In this document: positions 22,301 through 29,812 of the stretch, piece by piece
Position numbering within the stretch: position 1 is the stretch's first letter
Layout of the letters: each line of letters begins with the position of its first letter
Source: Monoraphidium neglectum
Lineage: Eukaryota > Chlorophyta > Chlorophyceae > Sphaeropleales > Selenastraceae
DNA: 29,812 bases
NCBI RefSeq assembly: GCF_000611645.1
Contig: NW_014013607.1
Coordinates: 1-29,812, forward strand
Reading direction: 5' to 3'
Notes under the pieces: generated by a model
Told to the model about the DNA's origin: nothing
Seen by the model: only the letters and a program-made list of their open reading frames with translations
Database searches by the model: none
Made by a program: the position numbers and the translations under genes

Positions 22301-22855
22301 CACCTCAAACTGGCACTTCAACACCCCTGTGCGCACATGCCTCGCGTTTCGTCTGTGACTATTGCATCGAAGTTTGAATAATGAAAGCAATGTCACCAAC
22401 TTGACGCTGTTGATGGCATAAACACCACATCACTCTCTTCTCCGCCGTACACTTGTCTGCTTTCCAACTCTCCTCTCTGCCAGCTGCGCTGCCGCAAGCG
22501 CAAGCGCAAGGCGGAGGACGACCCCATCCCCGCCAAGGTGGCCATCATGCACCGCGAGCTCACGTGAGTAGGGGTAGCGTTTTGCTTCATCGGCTGCCAC
22601 GTCAATTGCTTTGGCACGGCAGCATTGATAACGCGTGGGCTTGATGGCCACGTGCGGGCAGCTGGCGCATGCGAAGCGCCCGTCTGGACATCTGCGTGCA
22701 ACCAGCCATGTCCGTCATCCATCGCCACCCCGTCAACAAAACCCCGATACTCGCTCACGCTACAACCATCAACCCTTTGCTCCTGCAGGGAAGCGGAGGA
22801 GGCTGAGAACCTTGAGCGGCGGCACCCCGACGTCCCAGATGGTGACTCGGATTAG
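19320..22855 (+). CDS. PAF1: PAF1, RNA polymerase II-associated Paf1-complex subunit
   Basis: Paf1 is the core scaffold of the nuclear Paf1 complex, which travels with RNA polymerase II and supports elongation and histone H2B ubiquitination and H3 methylation. Eleven exons agree in phase: 19320-19581, 19724-19881, 20042-20086, 20227-20298, 20541-20687, 20868-20987, 21264-21437, 21648-21749, 22218-22277, 22484-22563 and 22789-22855, about 428 aa. Family landmarks appear in order: FICNIRFKNDLPEIPADPKL (about 72-91); TSLERQTLRDLL and DLGIPVTPLN; ALDPRDAALL; VSWLMRTTYIS, matching the WMRKTEYIS motif of animal Paf1; VLPVLPDLERWPHKYIQ then VLFDEEP; DYMWDQEYAWNQL; and VAIMHREL near the end. The long acidic Ser/Asp/Glu tail of animal and yeast proteins is nearly absent; only GDSD closes the protein. 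The start is uncertain: the ATG at 19320 is in frame, but the exon is open back to 18951 and a different first exon is possible. Confidence 0.9.
21136..21197 (+). repeat. Two-copy 31-bp tandem duplication in a PAF1 intron
   Basis: Copies at 21136-21166 and 21167-21197 begin CACGCACCACCAAA and differ at one base (A to T). They lie in the intron between PAF1 exons 6 and 7. The near-identity suggests a recent duplication. Confidence 0.9.
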
Positions 22856-22994
22856 CGCCCGTGGCCCCCGTGCTAGGTCCCATGGCCTGGCTTGTGCAAC
22901 CCCAAGCTTGTCATCGGGGGTCCAAGGGGAGCTGTTGCCCAGCGGGCAGTGCATTGTGTGCCGCAGTGTTCTTCCTCTGTATTTTTGGGTCGAA

Positions 22995-23088
22995 AATAAA
23001 ATGGTATCATGACATGATTTATTTTCAACCAAGTCAACCAATTCTCTGGTACACCTGGTTGGGGCGATGTCGCACAATCCAGGTGTAA
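22995..23088 (+). terminator. PAF1 poly(A) signals (AATAAA and TGTAA)
   Basis: AATAAA at 22995-23000 and TGTAA at 23084-23088 lie 140-230 nt after the PAF1 stop. TGTAA is the green-algal signal and is the more likely one, giving a 3' UTR of about 245 nt. Confidence 0.5.
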
Positions 23089-23649
23089 TCGTACATTGGA
23101 ATGTCCAAGCTGCAGGCACCCTTACCCAAATTTACACAAGCAGTCCAGTGACACTCTGCAGGCGCAAGCGCAAAATATGGGTCTGCTGGGGCGCCACCTT
23201 TTGAATTCAACACGCACTCACTGACAGGGCATTGTACTGCCTGCCACCGGAGGTAAGAAGCTATCGTCCCAGCAGTGAACTGCTACAGCTTCCCTCATCA
23301 AACCTATTACGTATATCAGCGCACAGCGCGGTCAAATTGTCATCGCTACCTCCTGCAGGCCATGAACAGGCTCATGCACCCTCGTCAGAGCCGCCAGTGC
23401 TGTCGTCCCCCTCTCTATCGCTGCTGCGTGGCAGCATGCCAGGGTCAGCAGTGGCATGGGACCAGCAGAGGCTGCCGCCACGTGGTGTCCCGCACGCCGC
23501 TGCTACACTACAGAATGGGCGGGGGCATAGAGCTCCTTGCTGTGGCCGTTTGCCGCTGCTGCGCGCATGGCAGCGCTGCCGTGCTGATTTGAGGCTGAAA
23601 GGCGCGGCTCCAGCTCAGCAACCAAAACAGGCTGCTGCTGCTGCTGCTA

Positions 23650-23825
23650 CAGTCTTCCCCCGCTACAGCGAACCCCGCCATAGCAAAAACCCTGCCGACA
23701 GCGAACGCCGCCGCTCCCCCCAATATCAGCAGATGCCCAATTCCACTTTTTGTGATAGCGAACAAGCCGGCTATGGCGAACGTGCCGCCGACCCCCGATG
23801 AATTCACTGTAGCGAGGGAAGACTG
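23650..23825. mobile_element. Non-autonomous pogo/Tc1-mariner-like MITE, 176 bp
   Basis: The element begins CAGTCTTCCC and ends with its inverse GGGAAGACTG. Terminal inverted repeats of about 23 bp differ at two positions. It is flanked on both sides by TA (23648-23649 and 23826-23827), the target duplication of Tc1/mariner and pogo elements. The inner arms carry repeated motifs of the type GCTACAGCGAA and GCTATGGCGAAC, like the subterminal tandem motifs of pogo-type transposons. CTG repeats continue on both sides, so removing the element and one TA restores a nearly continuous CTG tract. It has no coding capacity and needs a transposase from elsewhere. Confidence 0.72.
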
Positions 23826-23826
23826 T

Positions 23827-23860
23827 ACTGCTGCTGCTGCTGCTGCTGCTGTAGCTGCTA
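23827..23860. repeat. CTG repeat split by the inserted element
   Basis: CTG units right of the element continue a CTG tract found at about 23631-23647 on its left. The pair marks the insertion site. Confidence 0.8.
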
Positions 23861-24248
23861 CCCCTGCTGAGAGGTACACCCACCACTATGCAGGCTGTCA
23901 CATGCGTCATTTTATGCTGTACTTCCGTTCGCGTTGAGCTCTGCAGCACACTGTAACCTAAGGAATGGCCACCAAGGTCAGCATGGTTCAACTTCCATGC
24001 GCTGCGCAAAGACGCTGAGCTGCGGTACTGGCCAAGTTGCTCAATGCAGATCACATGGGCACGCTGCGCACTGGTTGGGGACTGATCAAATAGTGCATTG
24101 GATCACACGCGAGGCTGGAGGTCAAGGCAGAATGACGCAACAGACACTGCTTCAAATCACGTTTCATGATGCCCAGTTGCGCTGCAGGGTGCCAAGCAGC
24201 TAACATACATCCCTCTCTCTGCTTTTGACCCTGCAGCTGCCGCAAGGC

Positions 24249-25050
24249 TCACGCAGCACCCGGCACCCCCGCCCGCGGTATTGCACCGTCAGCGGCGTCA
24301 GTTGTATCCGCCTCGCTGGCGCCCACAAGACCAGTGGGTGCAGCGCCGGCTGCGGGGCTGCCTTCCGGGAGGAACTCCAGCCGCATGGGCAGCCAGGCCC
24401 GCGCTGCTGCGGGCAGCCAGAGGATGACGTTTGCGAACCAGCTATTGGTCTTGGGCACGAGGGCATGGGCGATCAGGCTGCGATGTGGAGCAAGGGCAGG
24501 AAGCACGCGGGAAGGCTGATGTCGTGGGTGTCACAATTGAACGGGGAATGCACGTATAGGAGCTGTTGTGCACAGGAAATGCAAGAGGACTGCAACAAAC
24601 ACAACCACTGAGCGCTCTGCGCGGCAGGATAATCGCAGACGCTCACGTGCAGCGGCCGTCCTTGAGCCTCTCGCCAGCGATGGTCTTGCCCAGCACCTCG
24701 GTGGACTCTGTGGTGAGGTCACACCCCACCTGCAGGACGGTTGGCTTCCTGTTGCCAGTCTGGTTTGCAGGGAGAAGGACAGGGCGCATCGAACCGTCTG
24801 TACATGTGGTGCGTCTCGCTTGTATCACAGGGCCACAGCACGCTGCGGAAAGCGTTCGTGCCTGCTGCTACCCCAGGATGCCACAGCAATGGCCAGCTTC
24901 CCTGCCCTCCTCGTCTTCAACCCCCTCCCACCTGTGCCAGAAACTCGGACACAAACTCCAGCGACACCTCCCCCGAGTCAGCGTCAACTATACCCTGGGT
25001 ACCAAGCAGGCGGCGTGTATGTGGGGTGGGAGGCAGGGTATGGTTATCTT

Positions 25051-25095
<45 letters not shown>

Positions 25096-26509
25096 GGAGC
25101 GGATGCAATTTGCCTCATGGGTGATCAACATGGTGTTATAATGTGGGTATGTGAGAAGAGGTGGGCAGACGAAAAAATTGAGGGGGCCAAAGCATCGCGC
25201 ACTTTTGTCGACACATGTGCGAGCGCATGTGTGCGCCTGCACATGTGTGCCCACGTGCGTGCATGCATGCATGCAACCAGGTAGGGATGTGTGCATGTGT
25301 GCACATGCTGAAAAGCTGCGAGATAGCAAGGGAGGAAGTAGCAATAAGGGCTGCCTGCCTGACGGAGCACACCCCACACCCCCAGCTGTGGAAGTGTCAC
25401 GGTTGCTGCTGGGTCCCGCCCATTCCCTATCCCGCAGTGACGACTCGCCGCCGCCCCGCACCGCGAGCCGCGTTGTGCGTATGGAAATGAAGGGGAAGGT
25501 CAGGCCACACATGAACTGGGCGCCCACTTGGAACTCGTCGGGAGGGTCCTTTGTGAAGTCAACGTACAGCAGCCGCCGCCCCGCAGCCAATGCAGCCGCG
25601 GCCGCTGCAGGGCTGCTGAGGGCGGTTCCGCTGCCGCTGTGGTTGCGGCCAGCTGGTGCAGCAGAGGCGGCGTCAGCTGCAGGCTGGGCCGTGGCATCCG
25701 CGGTTGATGCGCCCTCTGCAGCTGCGGCACCCACGGGGGCAGCGCCCACGAGCCAGGGGTCGCCTGGCAGCAGGAGGCGCGCTGCACCAGGCTGCCAGGC
25801 ACAAAGCGCGACGCGTTACATGCATGCGCATGAATGTTGTGCATAAGAGTTTGATGTTCACCATTATGAGATTGTAACGTGACTCATCAGCATGCACCTG
25901 GACCCCAGCCCTTGTGACTTGTGAAACTGCGAGCCCCGCAGCCCCCAAACATTTGCAAGCTCATACCCCCTCCCCCCGTCCAGCACGCTCGCCCTGGCAG
26001 AACAAATGCCGTCATGCAATTGACAGGTCCGGGGACATGCCCATGTCCCACACGGCAGCTGCTCAGCTGTGCTTCACACCTGCCCGGGCCGCCCTGATTT
26101 GAACGACATCGAGGGCCAAAAGCTGATGCCCATCTTACAGCGCCGATCCACGTGCATCAGCGCCTGAAAGAGCACCGCCACAGCATGTCCAACCGGGGGG
26201 CAGTGTGATGCAAGGTGACGAGTGGCGCCACCTTGTGAGTGCCCGTTCCCACCACACAGCGCACATTCGCCACATGCACAGGAGGACTACGCGATTCCGA
26301 GTCCCATGCCGGTTTGCCACCTAAGAGGCTTCGAGCTTCTCTGTGGCCTCTGTCCTGCGCACATGTTTGATGCCGGCGAGGGCCTCAACGGTGCCCAGGA
26401 TCCAGGGCGCGCTGCCTGCTGCTGTGGTGGTTGAAAGCACGGGCGCTGCACCGCCCCTAGCTGCAGTATCGACCAGCGAGGGTGCTGGTTCAGCTGCGGT
26501 GGCGTCCAT
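24249..26509 (-). CDS. Unassigned conserved-looking protein of about 299 aa
   Basis: Six exons join with phases intact: 26509-26363 (ATG), 26163-26080, 25791-25528, 24994-24932, 24759-24647 and 24477-24249 (stop). A minus-strand TATA motif lies 120 bp upstream of the ATG. The N-terminal 50 residues and residues 85-150 are Ala/Pro/Thr-rich. Landmarks: RRCKMGISFWPSMSFKSG; RRLLYVDFTKDPPDEFQ; GIVDADSGEVSLEFVSEFLA; VLQVGCDLTTESTEVLGKTI; and NSWFANVILWLPAAARAWLP followed by MRLEFLP. The alternating beta-type segments and the Thr-rich LTTESTE segment suggest a compact beta-rich domain. I recall similar patterns in plastid proteins of plants and algae but cannot name a family, so no function is given. 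The weakest junctions are the end of exon 3 (it could read through CAA|GTGGGC as VGAQFMCGLTF) and the first donor, CAT|GTGCGC. Confidence 0.6.
25052..25091. repeat. (GT)20 microsatellite in an intron
   Basis: About 20 uninterrupted GT units on the plus strand, within the 24995-25527 intron of the minus-strand gene, close to the acceptor of its fourth exon (24994). A second alternating region rich in GTGCATG lies at 25200-25320 in the same intron. Confidence 0.92.
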
Positions 26510-26628
26510 GGAACCCGCTGCTATATTTACAAATTGTACCCCACTAAGGGCCTTTAAGATAGTGCTGCCCAGGGGTTTGGTGTGGTCTGTGGTGTTTCGC
26601 AATCAAAATCAACCTGGAATAGTACGTG

Positions 26629-26634
26629 TTTATA
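26629..26634 (-). promoter_or_regulatory. TATA box of the 24.2-26.5 kb gene
   Basis: TATAAA on the minus strand lies 120 bp upstream of the chosen ATG (26509), predicting transcription from near 26600 and a 5' UTR of about 90 nt. It supports the start choice but is a short motif. Confidence 0.4.
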
Positions 26635-27143
26635 CTCAATTCATGTGTGCGATTGATGAAATGGAGCCTGTCCACGGAGTGGGATCAGATACAGGGTACC
26701 GTACCCTGCCAACGTGCTTACAATACAAGTGTGCGTGCGCGACGAGGAGGCATCCCCCAAGAGGTGAGTGTATAAACACGCGCACATCACAACTGCATAG
26801 GTATCGGGCAGGCGAAGGTAGTGACAGCAGGGAGCATGGTGATGTCACGCTGTTGCCCTGCGGGCGAATGCAAGGCAGACCTAAAACACCACATCACCCT
26901 GTGAGATTTGAGCTGTGATATTGAGCGAGGTGCGATAATGTCGAGCATGTTGATGCCAATGCGGACCGCAGCCACACAGGTGCTGCTGGTCAGGACGAGG
27001 CTGTCTAGGGTCAAAGCGATACTGGTGTTGCACAACCCTTGCTACAAGAAGGCCACAATGTGAACCGAGGAATGAAGTCCAGTTGCGCATCCCATACGCC
27101 TCATGTCACCGTCATTGATATTGATCTGACACACCACTGGTCC

Positions 27144-27163
27144 TATGAGTACTAGTACTCATA
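27144..27163. repeat. Perfect 20-bp palindrome
   Basis: The half-site TATGAGTACT is followed directly by its inverse AGTACTCATA, with no spacer. It sits in the spacer upstream of both flanking genes. Confidence 0.9.
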
Positions 27164-28100
27164 TACATGCGAAATTCAGCTCCCACATTGAGCATAACTC
27201 ATCGCCTGTGCTACGGTGCGTGCGCGTTGGAAGGTTTTGAGGTGTGAAAGTCATAAGGTACTACACACCCATCCTAGCAACCGTGGCTGAGTGTGGCGGG
27301 ACGTCAACACCCCTAAAAGTGTCTAGGCATCTCAGCAGGTGTATTCAACAGAAAATCCAGCTTGCCTAAAGGGGGGGTCTCAGTGGCTTGAGCTCCAGCA
27401 TAACGGCCTCATTCATGTAGAAAAGCTACTAGCTGCCACTCAACCTTACAAACCAACACACACGGCATCGATCAGTGCTGCATAGGTCCTCTAGCCATGC
27501 TCCGACGCGCTCTTGCTCACCAGGTATCACCGTGCACGTGGTCCTGGTGTATGCCCTGGCTGGTCGGTGATTGCGGGCAACTGCAATTGCCCCAGTCTTG
27601 TTGGTGTCAGCTGCCTGAACCCACCGCCCGACCCTGTCGGGGTGAGTGACTGGCCCCATATGTCACTGTTGCTTTGCACGCATGCCAGGCTGGGGTCGCA
27701 TGGCAGACGTTTGTGCCAAAGATGTGGGCTGGGGTGGATGCTTTCGGGTACCGGAGCAAACATTCACATTCAATGAAGCCGTCGCCCCATGCTCGATGTT
27801 GCATGACCCTGCAGCAAGTGTGGGTGGGCTAACGCGCAGCCCACCGTGCCTCGGCCCTTGTTGCGGTTGCCTGGACGGTATTCTTGAGATGTTTGAGACG
27901 CATCAAACCAAGCAAGGGGTTGATGATACAAAAAGAGGCCATGCGCCATTGGTTGCCTATGACAACGTCGAGGACTCAGGCCTCGTGTCAGTGGGCCCCT
28001 GCCCGTCCGTAGCCTTGGCTGTCACTGTGCGCGGCGGATTGCCGTTGGTCCAGCATGACGGCCCATCTGCGCCCATTCGCAGCCACATTCAAGCCCACTT

Positions 28101-28233
28101 CGTGAAATATTTGTGGCTACATCCGTCGATAGATGAGGCGACACATGATAGCCCATCACTGATCACCACGTGACGCGCCTCGGCGGCCCAGGGCTAGCCT
28201 TCCTAGGTTTATCTGTGTTCGAAATATTTCACG
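28101..28233. repeat. 12-bp inverted repeat pair
   Basis: CGTGAAATATTT at 28101-28112 recurs inverted as AAATATTTCACG at 28222-28233, 109 bp apart. The enclosed DNA has no coding feature I can support. Confidence 0.8.
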
Positions 28234-28932
28234 CATTGTAACGTGCACAGGGCACCCAGCGCGGGACTTTGGGCAGCAGGCGAGGGCAGCGTGAGTGCGT
28301 CCTGCCCGCGCTTTTACAGGTGAACCCGCGGCAACCAATGGGAGATGCACATCAGGGTATCACTGCGCCCGCCTCACATAGCAGCCGCGGCCTGCGAGCA
28401 TTGGCGAACGCCCCTGACAGCACAGGCGGCGCTCGTGCCTAGGGTGTGCAAGCGCATGAAGCTCATCCTAGCACAGGGCCCGGCAGCTTGTGCTTCTTGA
28501 AGCTGTCCCCACACTGAGACATGCAAGCCCCCCGCTCCAGCAGATTTGCGGAAGCCGACCGAGGGCTTGCGGTGGCGGCGGAGCGCCTGGCGACCGCTGC
28601 CGTGCCCCAAATTGGGCCCGGTCTTGACATCAACTCACGCAGGAGACTGTAGGTAAAGCCCCCGTCAAACGAGGTGCATGCGCGCTCGCGTTTGTATGTT
28701 GGGTTACATTGCCCAGCCAATGGCACGCTGCTCTGCACTCAACGGTGCGGCCTGGCTGAGGGGGTAGATGCGCAGCTGCTAGGACGTTGTACTGACAATC
28801 AGGCCTGCGATGCGCAACGAGCAGTCAGACTTGCCATGCCCCTTGCGTTGCGGCCAAGAGTGCAAATGTCGCTAGCACCACACCCACTGTGCGGCCCATC
28901 TGGCGGCGTCACTTGCGTGGCGCGCAGGTGGC

Positions 28933-29625
28933 ATGTCAGTAGTGGTGGAGCAGCAGAGCCACCCCGTGACTATGACGTCACTCAGGAGCGTCCCAGAGGC
29001 AGGTGCAGCCGCCCAGCAAGTGCCGCTCAAGGCGACGTGGGCTGGACCGGCGGACGCTAGCGCAGCAACTGTAGACGTGGCCGCAGGGGGTGGCGCGCCC
29101 TACCCGCCCTCCAGCCTGCCCCACCTCAGCTTTGCCCACGAGCAGCGCATGCTCAAGTCCGAGGTGAGATGACACCACCAGCTCACGCCCCTTCGAATCA
29201 AAGGGGCTGGCGTGGCCAGGCTTGCAGTGGCGCTGGCCCAGCTACACCTGGTCGCTCGGTCACGGCTGCACCCCGGCGGTCGTCCAATGGGCCGCCTCCG
29301 CGCACTGGAAAGGCTGTCCCCCTGGCCGTTCATCGGCCATACATGCAGGCGCCTGCATAGCTCAACACGCTCATCTACGTGCTCGTCTGCCTGGCTGCCT
29401 TGGCCCTGATCCCGGGTGCCGCGCCCCCCTCCTGCTGCCCCCCGCGCTCCCAGGACGTGCTGTTTGTGAACCAGGTGGAGCCGGCCCCCGGCCGATGCCA
29501 CTCGCTGTTCATGGTGTGCGACGGCCACCAGGGCGTGGGCGCGGCGCAGCACGTGGTGCAGTGCCTGCCCTGGATACTGGACCGCACACTGCCCAGCGAG
29601 CTGCCAGACTGGGCCAACGCCGCAG
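28933..29625 (+). CDS. PP2C-type Ser/Thr protein phosphatase, 5' part
   Basis: PP2C (PPM) phosphatases are metal-dependent enzymes that remove phosphate from Ser/Thr. Two exons are visible: 28933-29163 (ATG; ends GAG|GTGAGA) and 29454-29625 (after CCCAG; ends G|GTGCGC), joined in phase 0, about 134 residues. The first 60 residues are Ala/Val/Pro-rich and could be disordered or a targeting sequence. RMLKSED places the Glu-Asp of PP2C motif 1 across the exon junction. SLFMVCDGHQGVGAAQHV is the diagnostic DGHxG motif 2, whose Asp binds the catalytic metal. The more usual second residue after DGH is Gly; here it is Gln. The rest of the catalytic domain lies beyond the window. The start is uncertain: a CAG acceptor just upstream (28927) could mean an earlier exon, and a second in-frame Met follows at 28972. 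Confidence 0.72.
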
Positions 29626-29789
29626 GTGCGCGCGCGCAGAGCCCAGCGCAATCTGTCGTCCTATTCCCCGGCTGCCTAGTGACCCAAAGTACTTTGCGGG
29701 CAGTCGTTTCTCTTGGCCGCGTGTTTTCATGCGCGCACCACCTGCGGCTGGGCTAGCGCCTCACGCGTGCATTATACTGATCCCTCTGT

Positions 29790-29812
29790 CCCCCCCCCCC
29801 CCCCCCCCCCCC
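29790..29812 (+). repeat. Poly(C) run at the window end
   Basis: Twenty-three C in a row reach the last base. In a eukaryotic draft assembly such an end is more likely a sequencing limit or contig edge than a biological boundary, and it leaves the phosphatase gene incomplete. Confidence 0.85.

Larger units (their letters stand above)
22856..24248. other. Interval between convergent PAF1 and the 24.2-26.5 kb gene
   Basis: It contains the PAF1 3' UTR to about 23100 and the inverted-repeat element at 23650-23825. A possible pair of plus-strand exons (23227-23251 ending GGAG|GTAAGA, and from 23360 after CTGCAG) joins in phase, but its codon use is weaker than in secure genes and its frame runs into the element. 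I do not call it a gene. The right part should hold the 3' UTR of the minus-strand neighbour. Confidence 0.4.
26510..28932. other. Relatively AT-rich spacer without a supportable gene
   Basis: This 2.4-kb spacer lies between divergent genes. It holds a short palindrome at 26692-26708, a perfect 20-bp palindrome at 27144-27163 and a 12-bp inverted repeat pair at 28101-28112 and 28222-28233. A 175-codon plus-strand frame at 27646-28173 and a minus-strand frame at 26881-27090 are open, but neither has splice partners, a recognisable domain or the G/C-ending codon bias of the secure genes. Lower GC than its neighbours could mean an old insertion or simply intergenic DNA. Confidence 0.45.

Noticed and set aside
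24917..25284. Frames coding Cys-Val or Thr-His repeats near the (GT)20 tract
   Set aside because: Same reason: intronic dinucleotide repeat read as protein.
26881..27090. Minus-strand frame ending in an NITAQISQGDVVF peptide
   Set aside because: Short and isolated; no acceptor or donor links it to the nearby minus-strand gene.
27646..28173. 175-codon plus-strand frame
   Set aside because: No recognised domain, mixed third-position bases and isolated in an AT-richer spacer. It stays possible but unsupported.
1..29812. CRISPR arrays, prokaryotic operons, phage or bacterial defence genes
   Set aside because: Spliceosomal introns and eukaryotic protein families run throughout; no regular spaced repeats were seen.

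Overview
This window is nuclear DNA from a eukaryote, most probably a green alga (chlorophyte). It is GC-rich. Its genes are cut into many short exons by introns of about 100-500 bp, with donors such as GTGCGC, GTGAGC and GTGGGC and mostly CAG acceptors. Codons prefer G or C in third position. CAG/CTG tracts encode Gln and Ala runs, TG dinucleotide repeats lie in introns, and candidate TGTAA poly(A) signals follow several stop codons. There is no operon structure, no prokaryotic ribosome-binding-site pattern, and no rRNA or tRNA that I could support. All exon coordinates were built by hand from reading frame, splice signals and phase agreement; no transcript or database was available.

Layout: (1) 246-1541, plus: last exons of an unrecognised gene. 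(2) 1542-4766: mostly non-coding, with one probable orphan minus-strand exon near 3270-3460 and a minus-strand TATA box at 4204-4211. (3) 4767-6548, minus: a five-exon voltage-dependent anion channel (mitochondrial porin, VDAC). (4) 7400-10241, minus: a three-exon coiled-coil protein of about 816 aa with Gln runs. (5) 12008-18405, minus: a kinesin of about 820 aa in 21 phase-consistent exons, with N-terminal motor, long coiled coil and polyQ tail. (6) 19320-22855, plus: PAF1, a subunit of the RNA polymerase II-associated Paf1 complex, in 11 exons. (7) 23650-23825: a 176-bp inverted-repeat element with a TA duplication, looking like a pogo/Tc1-mariner MITE, inserted in a CTG repeat. (8) 24249-26509, minus: a roughly 299-aa protein I cannot assign. 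(9) 28933 to beyond 29625, plus: the 5' part of a PP2C-type protein phosphatase. The window ends in a run of C that looks like a sequence or assembly edge.

The genes do not form an obvious pathway. Arrangement worth noting: kinesin and PAF1 are divergent and share about 0.9 kb of upstream DNA; PAF1 and the 24.2-26.5 kb gene converge on the interval holding the MITE; that gene and the phosphatase diverge from a 2.4-kb relatively AT-rich spacer. The VDAC, coiled-coil and kinesin genes lie in tandem on the minus strand. The best candidates for something undescribed are the unassigned 299-aa protein, the unassigned 3' gene at the left edge, the kinesin with its GC-AG first intron and unusual conserved coil block, and the small transposon.
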